Positions 16,199 to 25,289 of a DNA stretch of 64,000 nucleotides are shown here, piece after piece. Positions within the stretch are counted from its first letter, which is position 1. Each line of letters opens with the position of its first letter. Origin of the DNA: Sphingomonas sp. NFR15 (GTDB taxonomy: Bacteria; Pseudomonadota; Alphaproteobacteria; Sphingomonadales; Sphingomonadaceae); the NCBI RefSeq assembly GCF_900103265.1, contig NZ_FMWX01000003.1, positions 496,001-560,000 on the forward strand, written 5' to 3'. Under the pieces are notes generated by a model. That model worked only from the letters and a program-made list of their open reading frames with translations, was not told the DNA's origin and did not search any database. The translations under genes and the position numbers were made by a program.

Positions 16199-17667
16199 CC
16201 CACCGACCCCTCGAGCGAAATCCCCAGCAGCTTCTGCGCCTCGACCGCGAATTCCATCGGCAGTTGCTGGAGCACTTCCTTGGCGAAGCCGTTGACGATC
16301 AGCGCCACCGCCGCTTCCTGATCGAGTCCGCGCTGCATCGCGTAGAACAATTGGTCGTCGCTGATCTTCGATGTCGTCGCCTCATGCTCGATCTGCGCGG
16401 ACGGGTTGCGCACCTCGATATAGGGCACCGTGTGCGCGCCGCACTGGTCGCCAAGCAGCAGCGAATCGCACTGGGTGAAGTTGCGCACGCCCTCGGCGCC
16501 CGCCGCGACACGCACCAGACCGCGATAGGTGTTGTCCGAACGGCCTGCTGAAATCCCCTTCGACACGATCGTCGAGCGCGATCCCTTGCCGTTGTGGATC
16601 ATCTTGGTGCCGGTATCGGCCTGCTGGCGGTTGTTGGTAACGGCCACCGAATAGAACTCGCCGACCGAATTCTCGCCGTTGAGCACGCAGCTCGGATATT
16701 TCCAGGTGATCGCGCTGCCGGTCTCGACCTGGGTCCAACTCACCTTGCTGCGCGCGCCCTGGCACAGCGCGCGCTTGGTCACGAAATTGTAGATGCCGCC
16801 CTTGCCGTTCTCGTCGCCGGGATACCAGTTCTGCACGGTCGAATATTTGATTTCGGCATCGTCGAGAGCGACCAGTTCGACCACGGCGGCGTGCAACTGG
16901 TTCTCGTCGCGCATCGGCGCGGTGCAGCCTTCGAGGTACGAGACATAGGCGCCCTTGTCGGCGACGATCAAAGTACGTTCGAACTGGCCGGTATTCTCGG
17001 CGTTGATTCGGAAATACGTCGACAGCTCCATCGGGCAGCGCACGCCTTCGGGGATGTACACGAACGTCCCGTCGGAGAAGACCGCGCAGTTGAGGGCCGC
17101 GAAATAATTGTCGTGCATCGGCACGACGCGGCCGAGCCACTTGCGCACCAGATCAGGATATTCGCGGATCGCCTCGCTGATCGAGCGGAAGATCACACCC
17201 GCCGCCTCGAGCTCCTTGCGGAAGGTGGTGGCGACCGAAACCGAATCGAACACCGCATCGACCGCGATCTTGCGCGGCGGCGCGCCGCCCTCGACGCCCG
17301 CGAGCAATTTCTGCTCCTCGATCGGGATGCCGAGCTTCTCGTACACGCGCAGGATCTCGGGATCGACCTCGTCAAGCGAGCCGAGCTTGGGCTTGGCCTT
17401 GGGCTCGGCGTAATAATAAGCGTCCTGATAATCGATCGGCGGGATGTCGAGCTTGGCCCAGTCGGGCGCGGGCATGGTCAGCCAGTGGCGATAGGCCTTG
17501 AGCCGCCACTCCAGCATCCATTCGGGCTCGTTCTTCTTCGCCGAGATGAAGCGAACGATGTCCTCGCTCAGCCCCTTGGGCGCGAAGTCCTGCTCGATGT
17601 CCGAGCTGAAACCCCATTCATAGGTCTTGTTCGCCGCCGCGAAGGCGTCTGCGTTGCGGGTGGCCAT
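16195..17667 (-). CDS. sufB: SUF scaffold subunit SufB
   Basis: Core scaffold on which Fe-S clusters are built with SufC and SufD, 490 aa, the usual length. Landmarks are [20 protein letters not shown] near the start, [40 protein letters not shown] with a conserved Cys, and [20 protein letters not shown] near the C-terminus. The start overlaps the stop of the RrF2 regulator (TAATG) and the stop overlaps the small downstream gene, so the whole operon is probably translated in a coupled fashion. Confidence 0.96.
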   Translation of the reverse strand: MATRNADAFAAANKTYEWGFSSDIEQDFAPKGLSEDIVRFISAKKNEPEWMLEWRLKAYRHWLTMPAPDWAKLDIPPIDYQDAYYYAEPKAKPKLGSLDEVDPEILRVYEKLGIPIEEQKLLAGVEGGAPPRKIAVDAVFDSVSVATTFRKELEAAGVIFRSISEAIREYPDLVRKWLGRVVPMHDNYFAALNCAVFSDGTFVYIPEGVRCPMELSTYFRINAENTGQFERTLIVADKGAYVSYLEGCTAPMRDENQLHAAVVELVALDDAEIKYSTVQNWYPGDENGKGGIYNFVTKRALCQGARSKVSWTQVETGSAITWKYPSCVLNGENSVGEFYSVAVTNNRQQADTGTKMIHNGKGSRSTIVSKGISAGRSDNTYRGLVRVAAGAEGVRNFTQCDSLLLGDQCGAHTVPYIEVRNPSAQIEHEATTSKISDDQLFYAMQRGLDQEAAVALIVNGFAKEVLQQLPMEFAVEAQKLLGISLEGSVG

Positions 17668-18254
17668 TATATGATCCTCACCAAATTCCCCTCCCGCTTG
17701 GCGGTGGGGCTAGGGGAGGGCGTGTCCCCATGTGTTTCGACGGTTGGAACAGGCCCTCCCCCAGCCCCTCCCGCAAGCGGGAGGGGAGAAGGGTTTGCCC
17801 CTCCCGCAAGCGGGAGGGGAGAAGGGTTTGCCCCTCCCGCAAGCGGGAGGGGAGAGGACAGGCTCGCCAGCGACACGTTGGCGAGCGCGCCGCGCACCGC
17901 GCCGTTGACGCCGTTCCAATGCGGCTTGACCCGGCAATCGCCCTCGATCGCGCAGTCGTGCGTGCTCGCCTCGACGCAGGCGGTCAGTGCGATCGGGCCT
18001 TCGATCGCCTCGATGATCTCGGTGAGCGTGATCGCCGAGGGCGGCCGCGACAGGCGGAAACCGCCGCCGGTGCCGCGCGTGCTTTCGATCAGTCCGGCGG
18101 CGGAGAGCTTGCTGACCAGCTTCTGCACGGTCGGCAGCGGCAGCCCGGTCTCCTCGGCGAGCACCGTCGCGTTGAGCCGCGCCGCGCCGCCGCAGCGCCG
18201 GGCGGCGGCCGACAGCATCACCACGGCATAATCGGTCAGGCTGGAAAGGCGCAT
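17667..18254 (-). CDS. RrF2-family Fe-S regulator with repeat-encoded tail
   Basis: IscR/RrF2-like repressor of the suf operon, 195 aa. The winged-helix domain ([20 protein letters not shown].., [29 protein letters not shown]) is followed by three candidate cluster cysteines at about 93, 101 and 107 ([16 protein letters not shown]). The family normally ends soon after this. Here about 65 residues follow, encoded by a family B repeat with an 11-residue unit ([11 protein letters not shown]) in nearly three copies. The ATG at 18254 begins the conserved sequence; one at 18299 lies beyond the operator palindrome. The stop overlaps the sufB start. Confidence 0.9.
   Translation of the reverse strand: MRLSSLTDYAVVMLSAAARRCGGAARLNATVLAEETGLPLPTVQKLVSKLSAAGLIESTRGTGGGFRLSRPPSAITLTEIIEAIEGPIALTACVEASTHDCAIEGDCRVKPHWNGVNGAVRGALANVSLASLSSPLPLAGGANPSPLPLAGGANPSPLPLAGGAGGGPVPTVETHGDTPSPSPTAKREGNLVRII
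17688..17856. repeat. Family B repeat with 33-bp tandem units
   Basis: Inverted repeat with CCCCTCCCGC..GCGGGAGGGG hairpins. Units starting at 17764, 17797 and 17830 repeat with a 33-bp period and are nearly identical (GCCCCTCCCGCAAGCGGGAG followed by GGGAGAAGGGTTT). Because 33 is divisible by 3, copy-number change would keep the reading frame of the regulator gene. Confidence 0.92.
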
Positions 18255-18270
18255 TTGCGAGCGGTTCTCA

Positions 18271-18293
18271 AATCGGACAATATCGATCCGATT
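18271..18293. promoter_or_regulatory. Candidate operator of the suf operon
   Basis: Perfect inverted repeat AATCGGA - 9 bases - TCCGATT, centred about 28 bases before the RrF2 regulator start codon. Its position at the head of the suf operon makes it the likely autoregulatory site for the Fe-S regulator. The sequence resembles the general layout of RrF2 boxes but was not matched to a known consensus. Confidence 0.6.
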
Positions 18294-18349
18294 GGGCATG
18301 TGGCCCCGAACACCGCGCGCGTCAACACCTCAAAAGCCGGTTTGCCGCG

Positions 18350-21259
18350 CTATTTGGCGGCCGCTTTGGGCACCACGTCCATCGTCCAGTCCGCCTCTGG
18401 CCGCAGATATTTGCGCGCGGTCGCCTGCAGGTCCGCCGCCGTCATCGTCGAGACATCATGGTACAGCCGTGCGAGCGCGTCGATCCGTCGCGGGTCGTAC
18501 GACGCGCCGGTCAGTTGCAGCATCCAGAACTGGTTGCCGGTCGACTGGCGCATGATCGACTGGAGCATCGGCCCGATCGTTCGCTTCAGCTCATCATCGC
18601 TGATCGGATTGGCGACGAGATCGGCGGCGATGCTGCGCGACAGGCGGAAGAACAAAGGCACGTTCTCGGGCGTGACCTGCCCGATCGCGACCATCCGTCC
18701 GCCGCCGGGAAGGCCGACCGGCCAAGTACTCGACACGTTGGGGCTGTAGCTCGCACCAGCCTGCGAGCGGAGCTGGTCGAACAGCCGGTCGCTGAAGATC
18801 GAGGCGAGCACGTCGAGCCGCCGCGAGTCGGTCAGCCCTTCGACGCCACTGCCGGTCGGCCAGGCGATCACCGCCGCCGCCTGATTGTCGGGGCCGTCAT
18901 GCGTCAGCACCACCGGCGTCGTATTATGCGCAGGGAAACGCACCGGCGGCGGGGGCGCGGGCGTGGCGGGGCGCGGCGGCAGCGCGCCGATCGTCTTGCC
19001 GACGGTCGCGATCGCGAGCTCGGCGGGCACGTCGCCGAACACCTGCACCTCGACGGGTCCGGATTTCATCAGCGGCTCCCACAGCGCGCGGAACGATTGC
19101 GGCGTCAGCGCCTCGATCTGCGCGCGGCTGGGTGAACCCCAGCGCTGGTCTCCATCGCGAAGCAATCGTTCGAGATCGCGCTGCAGCACCCCGCCCGGCG
19201 ACGCGCTAAGGCCGGCATAGCCGGCGAGCGCGACGCTCTTCGCGCGCAGAACCGGATTGGGATCCCACCCCGGTGCCGCGAGCTGGGCGGCGAGCAGCCG
19301 CATCTGATCGGCGAAATCGGCGGGCGAGGTCTGCGCCGACAGTGAGAAAGCGTCGTCCTCGATATCGAAATCGAGCCCGATTCGCCGTCCGGCGGTCATC
19401 TGGTCGAGATCGCCCTGGCGCAGCTTGCCGATGCCCCCCTCGACCAGCGCCATCTCGGCGGCCCAGGCCGGCGTCGTCTTGTCCGCCGGCAGCGCGTTGT
19501 AGCCGCCGCCGAAGCGCACCCGCACGTAGATGCGATTGTCCTCGGCGTTGGTCGAATAGACCATCAGCTTCGCGCCGTTCGAATAGGCGACGCTGGTAAG
19601 GTCCATGTCCGGCCCGAACCGAAGCACCTTCTCGCGCGAAACGATCGTGGCCGGCTTGCCGCCGGGCGCGGGCAGCTTCGCGAACGACACCGCGCCCTGC
19701 ACCCGGCTTTTGCCGACGGCGGAGACTTTGGCGGTGAGCGCCGTGGTGAGCTTGGCGGTCGCGCCATCGTCGGGCGCTTGCAGGCTCAGCAGCGCGCGCG
19801 TCGCGGTGCCCTGGAACACGCGCTTGGTCGATGCGAGTTCGGCGGCGGGGTTGAACATCTTCTTGGCGACGGCGTCGTGATAGACCTTGAGGATCGTATC
19901 GGGCGCGGTCGTCGTCTCGCGGATGTCGAGCGCCTGCACCATGTCGTCGGCTTCCTTCGATCCGGCCTCGGCGCGCGCGGTTTCGACGCTGGTGCGGAAG
20001 CTGACCTCCAGATCGGCGAGTTCGCGGTCGATCTCGGCCTGGGTCGGTGCATGTTCTTGCGCGGCGGCGATCACCGAGCGCACGTCGCGAAGCGCCGCTT
20101 CCCAATCGTTGCCGACCGGAAGGATCGACACGATCGTCACGTTCGCCGAGCGCGAGGGATCGTCGAGCGCGGCCTGCGCGGCGATATAGCTGCCGCCGGC
20201 GCGCGCGCGCGCCTCGAGCCGTCGGTTGATGACCGCGAGCGCGACCTGATCGACCAGCCGCGCCTGATTGAACAGGATCGTGTCGTTGTTGAAATGCCAC
20301 GGCCGCACCACCGCGAGCGTGATGCGGGTCGGCAGGCTCGGTTCGACGATGGTGGCGGCGGTCGGCTGCTTCGGATCGGGCGTACCGAAATCGGGGTCCG
20401 AGGGGGCGGGGCCGATGCCCTGCCAGCCACCGAAATATTTGGCGATGATCGGCTCGATCGTCGCCGGATCGGCATCGCCCGCGATCGAGACCAGCACGCG
20501 GCTCGGCCGGTACCAGCGATCGTGGAAGGCGCGCACCGAATCGGCAGTGGCCGCCTCCAGCGTCTTGATGTTGCCGATCGGCGAACGGTCGGCGAGCGGC
20601 TGGCCCGCGAACAGCGTGGCGTTGAGCGCATTGAGGAAACGCACCTGCGCGCCCGGCTGCTCGCGCTGTTCGGCGAGCACGGCGGGGCGCTCGGCGTTGA
20701 GCGCTTCGGGCGTGATGTTGGGCGCGGAGACCATGCCCGACATGATCTTGAGGCTCTCGTCGATCCCGGCCGGCGTCGCCGAGGGGAGGTCGAGCTTGAA
20801 CACGGTCTGCGTCGTCGTGGTCTGCGCGTTGGTGTCCGATCCGAACGTCGTGCCCATTCGCTGCCAGATGCGCTTGGCCTCGCCGTCGGGCACGTATTTC
20901 GAGCCGCGGAACGACAGATGCTCGATCAGATGCGCGAAGCCGCGCTCGCTGTCCTGTTCGTAAAGTGAACCCGCGTCGATGCGGACGCGCACCGAAATCT
21001 GGCCGGGCGGCACGCCGTTCTTGCGCACCGCGTAGCGCAGGCCGTTCTTGAGCGTGCCGAAATGCCACGCCGGATCGGGCGTGATGTCGCTGCCCTTGTA
21101 GAGCCATGCGTCGCGACTGGCGATCGCGCTTTCCGGCGCGTCGGCGGGTGCGGACGCCGGCGCGGTCTGCCCCGCGAGCGTTGGCGCGACGCCGGTGAGG
21201 AGGCTGGCAATGAGGCCATAGACGATGAGGGGGCGCATCGTGCGCGAGAGCGACAACAT
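18350..21259 (-). CDS. Periplasmic M16-family zinc peptidase
   Basis: Insulinase/pitrilysin-type metallopeptidase, 969 aa, with two M16 halves in one chain. A signal peptide (LIVYGLIASLLTGVAPTLAG) directs export. The inverted zinc motif HLIEH is at about residues 110-114 in AHLIEHLSFRGS, with the downstream Glu expected near 190. The C-terminal half lacks an HxxEH and is the usual inactive partner, with PTGSGVEGLTDSRRLDVLAS and YSPNVSSTWP typical of such halves. Probably degrades peptides in the periplasm. An ATG at 21238 is an alternative start. Divergent from the LpxO-like gene. Confidence 0.9.
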   Translation of the reverse strand: MLSLSRTMRPLIVYGLIASLLTGVAPTLAGQTAPASAPADAPESAIASRDAWLYKGSDITPDPAWHFGTLKNGLRYAVRKNGVPPGQISVRVRIDAGSLYEQDSERGFAHLIEHLSFRGSKYVPDGEAKRIWQRMGTTFGSDTNAQTTTTQTVFKLDLPSATPAGIDESLKIMSGMVSAPNITPEALNAERPAVLAEQREQPGAQVRFLNALNATLFAGQPLADRSPIGNIKTLEAATADSVRAFHDRWYRPSRVLVSIAGDADPATIEPIIAKYFGGWQGIGPAPSDPDFGTPDPKQPTAATIVEPSLPTRITLAVVRPWHFNNDTILFNQARLVDQVALAVINRRLEARARAGGSYIAAQAALDDPSRSANVTIVSILPVGNDWEAALRDVRSVIAAAQEHAPTQAEIDRELADLEVSFRTSVETARAEAGSKEADDMVQALDIRETTTAPDTILKVYHDAVAKKMFNPAAELASTKRVFQGTATRALLSLQAPDDGATAKLTTALTAKVSAVGKSRVQGAVSFAKLPAPGGKPATIVSREKVLRFGPDMDLTSVAYSNGAKLMVYSTNAEDNRIYVRVRFGGGYNALPADKTTPAWAAEMALVEGGIGKLRQGDLDQMTAGRRIGLDFDIEDDAFSLSAQTSPADFADQMRLLAAQLAAPGWDPNPVLRAKSVALAGYAGLSASPGGVLQRDLERLLRDGDQRWGSPSRAQIEALTPQSFRALWEPLMKSGPVEVQVFGDVPAELAIATVGKTIGALPPRPATPAPPPPVRFPAHNTTPVVLTHDGPDNQAAAVIAWPTGSGVEGLTDSRRLDVLASIFSDRLFDQLRSQAGASYSPNVSSTWPVGLPGGGRMVAIGQVTPENVPLFFRLSRSIAADLVANPISDDELKRTIGPMLQSIMRQSTGNQFWMLQLTGASYDPRRIDALARLYHDVSTMTAADLQATARKYLRPEADWTMDVVPKAAAK

Positions 21260-21447
21260 GGCGAGACCCTAGCGTCCTTGGCCGGACACCGCCAGCGGCC
21301 CCGTTTCCAACACAAAGCGCCGTGAAAACCGGAATGCTCGCCATGTTTCCGACCCACATCGCGATTAGCCATGACGGGGTCGGCCTTCGCCCGCCGACGG
21401 TTCCAAGGGATTCAGGCGGCGCCGTGCGTACCAATACCGAATCGATC

Positions 21448-22248
21448 ATGCGCCCGCACGGGCATCCGCCCGGCGCGGCCATGCCGCGCCATGATGCGGT
21501 GGAGCCTCCGCTCCGCGCCGAACGCGGACGTCCGCTCGCGATCCGGATCGGCAAACGGCTGCGCGGGGTTCTCGATCGGCTGATCGCGGCATCCTCGCTG
21601 GTGCCCAACGATCCCGTGCTCGACGTGCGCGATTTCGCCTGGACCGCGCCGCTGCGCGAAAACTGGCGCGCGATTCGGGACGAGGCGCTCGGCGTCGCGC
21701 TGCAGGGCGACGCCGCGCCGAGCCTCGCGACGATCTCGCCCGATCACCGCGCGATCGCGCGCGTGGGCCAGTGGAAGTCGTTCTTCCTGTCGGGCTATGG
21801 CTGCGCGATCGACGAGAATATCGCGCGCTGTCCCGCGACGGCGGCGGCGGTGGCGCGGATACCGGGCATCAACACCGCACTCTTTTCGATCCTCGCACCC
21901 GGCACGCACATCCCGGATCACCGCGGTGTCACCAAGGGGCTGCTGACCTGCCACCTCGGGCTGATCGTGCCGCGCGACGGCGATGTGCGGATGCGGATCG
22001 GCGACCGCATCGTGCGCTGGGCCGAGGGTGAGACGCTGGTGTTCGACGATACCTACAACCATGAGGTGTGGAACGACACCAGCGGAACGCGCGTCGTGCT
22101 GCTGATCCAGTTCGCCCGGCCGCTGCGGCGCCCCGGCAGGATCGTCGCGGATCTCGTGCTGCGGCTGATCCGCCGTTCGGCCTTCGTTCAGGAGACGCGC
22201 GACAACATCCTGAGCTGGAACGAAACGATCAAGAAGACGAGCTTCTGA
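21448..22248 (+). CDS. Aspartyl/asparaginyl beta-hydroxylase-like (LpxO-like)
   Basis: Fe(II)/2-oxoglutarate-dependent hydroxylase of the AspH family, 266 aa from this start. The metal and cosubstrate residues are seen in LAPGTHIPDHRGVTKGLLTC (two His) and FDDTYNHEVWNDT (His), with RVVLLIQFARPL carrying the expected Arg. Bacterial members often hydroxylate the lipid A acyl chain (LpxO), so that role is likely but unproven. The start is uncertain: GTG 21322, ATG 21448 and ATG 21481 are all in frame, and the first 60 residues of the longest form look non-conserved. Confidence 0.8.
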   Translation: MRPHGHPPGAAMPRHDAVEPPLRAERGRPLAIRIGKRLRGVLDRLIAASSLVPNDPVLDVRDFAWTAPLRENWRAIRDEALGVALQGDAAPSLATISPDHRAIARVGQWKSFFLSGYGCAIDENIARCPATAAAVARIPGINTALFSILAPGTHIPDHRGVTKGLLTCHLGLIVPRDGDVRMRIGDRIVRWAEGETLVFDDTYNHEVWNDTSGTRVVLLIQFARPLRRPGRIVADLVLRLIRRSAFVQETRDNILSWNETIKKTSF

Positions 22249-22331
22249 TGTGGCCGTGGGGCACCAACCGGAAAGACAAGCTTTCGCAAACGCGCCTTGA
22301 TCCCGCCATCACGCCACGCCACATGCACCGC

Positions 22332-22904
22332 ATGTTGATCGAAACCGAAGCGACACCCAATCCCGCGACCCTGAAGTTCCTTCCGGGCCGTATCGTGATG
22401 GACAGCGGCACGCGTGATTTCGCGACGCCCGAAGAAGCCGAAGCCTCGCCGCTCGCCGATGCGATCTTCGGTCTCGGCGATGTCACCGGCGTCTTTTTCG
22501 GCCGGGATTTCATCTCGGTAACCGCGGGGCCGGGGACCGATTGGGCGCAGTTGAAGCCCGATGTTCTAGCGCTGCTGCTCGATCATTTCAGTGCCGGCAT
22601 GCCGCTGTTCCGGGGTGGCAGCGCCGCCGGGATCTCGGTTCCGGCGGAAGACGACTTCGCGGAAAACCCGGAGGACGCCGATATCGTCGCGCAGATCAAG
22701 GATCTGATCGAGACGCGCGTGCGCCCCGCCGTCGCCAATGACGGCGGCGACATCGTCTATCGCGGTTTCGACAAGGGCAAGGTGTTCCTCCAGATGCAGG
22801 GCGCCTGTTCGGGCTGTCCGTCGTCCTCGGCGACGCTCAAGAACGGCATCGAGCAACTGTTGCGCTACTACGTGCCCGAAGTCACCGAGGTGCGTGCGGT
22901 CTGA
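22332..22904 (+). CDS. nfuA: NfuA-like Fe-S carrier
   Basis: Fe-S cluster carrier of the Nfu type, 190 aa: an N-terminal Nfu_N domain (MLIETEATPNPATLKFLPGR) and a C-terminal NifU domain with the cluster motif GACSGCPSSS (CxxC) near residue 155. It probably delivers 4Fe-4S clusters made by the SUF system encoded nearby. The ATG at 22332 starts the conserved domain. A start at 22248 overlapping the previous stop (TGATG) would add 28 residues and could couple translation. A terminator hairpin overlaps its 3' end. Confidence 0.92.
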   Translation: MLIETEATPNPATLKFLPGRIVMDSGTRDFATPEEAEASPLADAIFGLGDVTGVFFGRDFISVTAGPGTDWAQLKPDVLALLLDHFSAGMPLFRGGSAAGISVPAEDDFAENPEDADIVAQIKDLIETRVRPAVANDGGDIVYRGFDKGKVFLQMQGACSGCPSSSATLKNGIEQLLRYYVPEVTEVRAV

Positions 22905-22929
22905 CGACCGGCGCACCAGAGCCTTTTTT
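22889..22929 (+). terminator. Intrinsic terminator overlapping the nfuA end
   Basis: Stem GGTGCG-(TG)-CGGTC / GACCG-(G)-CGCACC with loop TGAC, followed by AGAGCC and six T residues (22924-22929). The loop contains part of the nfuA stop codon, so the hairpin is built from coding sequence. Confidence 0.8.
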
Positions 22930-22954
22930 CATCCAGCATCACCGAGGAATCTTC

Positions 22955-23554
22955 ATGGCCGCCAAGCTGTCCGATGACGCTCTGGACACGATCTTCCGGT
23001 CCGCGCGCAGCTATAACGGCTATACCGATGCCCCCGTCACCGAAGCCGATCTGCACGCGATCTGGGATTTGATGAAGTTCGGGCCGACCTCGGTGAACAT
23101 GCTGCCGGCGCGGCTGGTCTGGTGCATGACACCCGAATCGAAGGAGAAGCTCGCCGCGCTGTCGAGCGGCACCAATGCCGGCAAAATCCGCAAGGCGCCG
23201 GTAACCGTCATCATCGGCATGGATTCGGATTTTCACGAACATCTGCCGACGCTGTTCCCGCATGCCGATGCCCGTGCCTGGTTCGCGGGCGACGACAAGG
23301 CGGCGCTGCGCAGGGAAACCGCGCTCCGCAACTCGTCGCTGCAGGGCGCGTATCTGATCCTCGCCGCGCGCGCGCTCGGCTTCGATACCGGGCCGATGTC
23401 GGGCTTCGACAATGCCGCGGTCGACGCGGCGTTCTTCGCCGACACGCCCAACATCACCTCGAACTTCATCGCCACGCTGGGCGTCGGCGATCCCGCCACG
23501 GTGTTCGGGCGCTCGCCCCGGCCGCCGTTCGAAACCTTCAATCGGATCGTCTGA
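22955..23554 (+). CDS. Nitroreductase-family malonic semialdehyde reductase-like
   Basis: FMN-dependent reductase of the nitroreductase fold, 199 aa, closest in pattern to RutE/HadB proteins that reduce malonic semialdehyde to 3-hydroxypropionate. Seen are RSYNGYTDAPVTEADLHAIW, FGPTSVNMLPARLVW (FMN contact) and DTGPMSGFDNAAVD. No other rut genes are nearby, so the substrate may differ. An AAGCTG-like region and the terminator upstream suggest its own promoter. It lies 6 bases before tsaB. Confidence 0.85.
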   Translation: MAAKLSDDALDTIFRSARSYNGYTDAPVTEADLHAIWDLMKFGPTSVNMLPARLVWCMTPESKEKLAALSSGTNAGKIRKAPVTVIIGMDSDFHEHLPTLFPHADARAWFAGDDKAALRRETALRNSSLQGAYLILAARALGFDTGPMSGFDNAAVDAAFFADTPNITSNFIATLGVGDPATVFGRSPRPPFETFNRIV

Positions 23555-23560
23555 ACCGGC

Positions 23561-24178
23561 TTGCGGACGCTCGTCATCGAAACCGCGACCGCCGCCTGTT
23601 CGGTCGCCCTGCTGGAAGATGGCATCGTCGTGGCCGCCGCGCACGAGGTGGTCGGGCGCGGCCATGCCGAGCGGCTCCTGCCGATGATCGCGGCGCTGCC
23701 CGATGGCGGACGCGCGGGGCGCATCCTCGTCGATTGCGGCCCCGGCAGTTTCACCGGCGTGCGGGTCGGGATCGCGGCGGCGCGCGCACTGGCGCTCGGC
23801 TGGGGTGCCAGTCTCGACGGCTTCTCGTCGTTGCCGCTGCTCGCCGCCGCGGCGTTCGTGCGCAACCCGGGTGAGCACACGCTCGCGACCATCATCGAGG
23901 GCGGGCATGGCGAGGTCTTCATGCAGACCTTCGATGCCCCGCTTCGCGCGCGAAGCGAACTGGTTTCGCTTCGCCCCGAGGCCGCGCTCGCCGCGCTTGA
24001 GGGCCGTTTCGCGGTCGGCAGCGGGGTGCGGCTGCTCGCCGCCGTCGATCCGGGGCGGGGCGATGCCGATGCGCTGCCCCGCGCCGCCGACGCGCCGTTG
24101 CTGCCCACCGCTTTCACCACGCTCGCGGCCGTCCCGCTATATGGCCGTGCGCCCGACGCGAAGCCGATCGCGGCATGA
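23561..24178 (+). CDS. tsaB: tRNA threonylcarbamoyladenosine protein TsaB
   Basis: Component of the TsaBDE complex that makes N6-threonylcarbamoyladenosine at tRNA position 37, 205 aa. The N-terminal ASKHA-type strand RTLVIETATAACSVAL and DCGPGSFTGVRVGIAAARAL are diagnostic. The start codon is TTG at 23561; no ATG lies near the conserved N-terminus. The stop overlaps rimI by ATGA. The tsaB-rimI order is common and couples tRNA modification with ribosomal protein acetylation genes. Confidence 0.93.
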   Translation: MRTLVIETATAACSVALLEDGIVVAAAHEVVGRGHAERLLPMIAALPDGGRAGRILVDCGPGSFTGVRVGIAAARALALGWGASLDGFSSLPLLAAAAFVRNPGEHTLATIIEGGHGEVFMQTFDAPLRARSELVSLRPEAALAALEGRFAVGSGVRLLAAVDPGRGDADALPRAADAPLLPTAFTTLAAVPLYGRAPDAKPIAA

Positions 24179-24651
24179 GCACGATGCTGACCCGGATCGA
24201 TCTGCGCGGCGGCGGTGCCGTCGATCTCGGCACCGTCGATTCGATCATGCAGGCGGCGTTCGATCCCCGCTTCGGCGAAGCCTGGACCCGTAACCAATGC
24301 CTCGGCATCCTTTCGACGCCCGGCGTCTGGCTGACGATCGCGTCGATCGACGACGAACCCGCCGGTTTCGCCCTGTCCCGAATTATCGTCGACGAGGTCG
24401 AACTGTTACTGCTCGCGACGGTGCCCGGCTTGCGGCGGCGCGGCGTCGGATCGGCGTTGTTGCGCTCGGTCGTCGCCGAAAGTGTCGGTCGCGGCGCGAA
24501 AAGTCTGCATCTTGAAGTACGTGACGGTAATGCCGCGATCCGGCTGTATGCCGGTTCGGGCTTCGAGAAGGTCGGCGAACGCCGCCGTTACTATCGCGGT
24601 TCTGATGGCCAGGCCTTTGATGCTTTTACATTTCGTCTCGAATTAGCCTGA
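24175..24651 (+). CDS. rimI: Ribosomal protein alanine N-acetyltransferase RimI
   Basis: GNAT-family acetyltransferase, 158 aa, expected to acetylate the N-terminal alanine of ribosomal protein S18. The acetyl-CoA loop is LRRRGVGSALLRSVV, and LEVRDGNAAIRLYAGSGFEK followed by RRYYR is typical of RimI. It overlaps tsaB by four bases. The assignment relies on the tsaB neighbour as well as the sequence. Confidence 0.9.
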   Translation: MSTMLTRIDLRGGGAVDLGTVDSIMQAAFDPRFGEAWTRNQCLGILSTPGVWLTIASIDDEPAGFALSRIIVDEVELLLLATVPGLRRRGVGSALLRSVVAESVGRGAKSLHLEVRDGNAAIRLYAGSGFEKVGERRRYYRGSDGQAFDAFTFRLELA

Positions 24652-24760
24652 AACGGCCGATACGTGACGAAATTGTTGCTTGCGCTGACGGCCTTTAGCG
24701 CGAATAGAAAAAATCACGGCCGCGATAACAGTGGCTCAGACAAGGGTCGAAAGGTCATCA

Positions 24761-25183
24761 ATGGATACGCAGTTGGAACTTCAGGAAACGCTTGTCACCC
24801 TCACGGCGGATATTGTCGCCGCCCACGTCAGCAACAATAGCGTTGCGGTCTCGGATCTTCCGGTTCTCATCGCCAATGTTCATGGCGCCTTGTCCGGTCT
24901 CGGTGGACCGGCGCCGGCCCCCGAAGTAAAGCAGGAGCCTGCGGTTTCGGTGCGCTCTTCGATCAAGCCCGACTATATCGTCTGCCTTGAGGACGGTAAG
25001 AAGCTCAAGATGCTCAAGCGGCATCTGATGACGCATTATCAGATGACCCCCGAGCAATATCGCGCCAAGTGGAATCTTCCCGCCGACTATCCGATGGTCG
25101 CACCGAGCTACGCCGAACAGCGCCGCTCGCTCGCTAAGAAGATCGGTCTGGGCACCAAGCGCCGCAAGACCGCGACGCGCTGA
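24761..25183 (+). CDS. mucR: MucR-family zinc-finger regulator
   Basis: Ros/MucR transcriptional regulator, 140 aa, usually a global regulator of exopolysaccharide, motility and cell-cycle genes in alphaproteobacteria. The finger is C75-x2-D78-x9-H88-x3-H92 ([19 protein letters not shown]), so Asp replaces the second Cys, as known for MucR proteins. The conserved [17 protein letters not shown] follows. The N-terminal region is the oligomerisation part. The ATG at 24761 has an upstream GAAAGG; the frame runs open to 24731. A terminator follows at 25191. Confidence 0.93.
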   Translation: MDTQLELQETLVTLTADIVAAHVSNNSVAVSDLPVLIANVHGALSGLGGPAPAPEVKQEPAVSVRSSIKPDYIVCLEDGKKLKMLKRHLMTHYQMTPEQYRAKWNLPADYPMVAPSYAEQRRSLAKKIGLGTKRRKTATR

Positions 25184-25190
25184 TCCGAAC

Positions 25191-25226
25191 GGGCGGCGGC
25201 CGGCCTGTGCCGGCGCCGCCCTTTTC
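25191..25226 (+). terminator. Intrinsic terminator after mucR
   Basis: Stem GGGCGGCG-(G)-CCGGC / GCCGG-CGCCGCCC with loop CTGT and one bulged G, followed by CTTTTC. It lies 8 bases after the mucR stop. Confidence 0.82.
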
Positions 25227-25289
25227 GCGTGCGGGAAGAATCCGACGCGCCCCCTTTATCCGTGGCCGCGAAGCGCTTAGAACGCGGGC

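Noticed and set aside
17764..17856. Tandem palindromic units that could suggest a CRISPR array
   Set aside because: The units are directly adjacent with no unique spacers, there are no cas genes, and the units are the core of the family B repeat.
24761..25183. MucR as a damaged zinc finger because one Cys is missing
   Set aside because: MucR proteins are known to use Asp in place of the second Cys, and the rest of the finger is intact.
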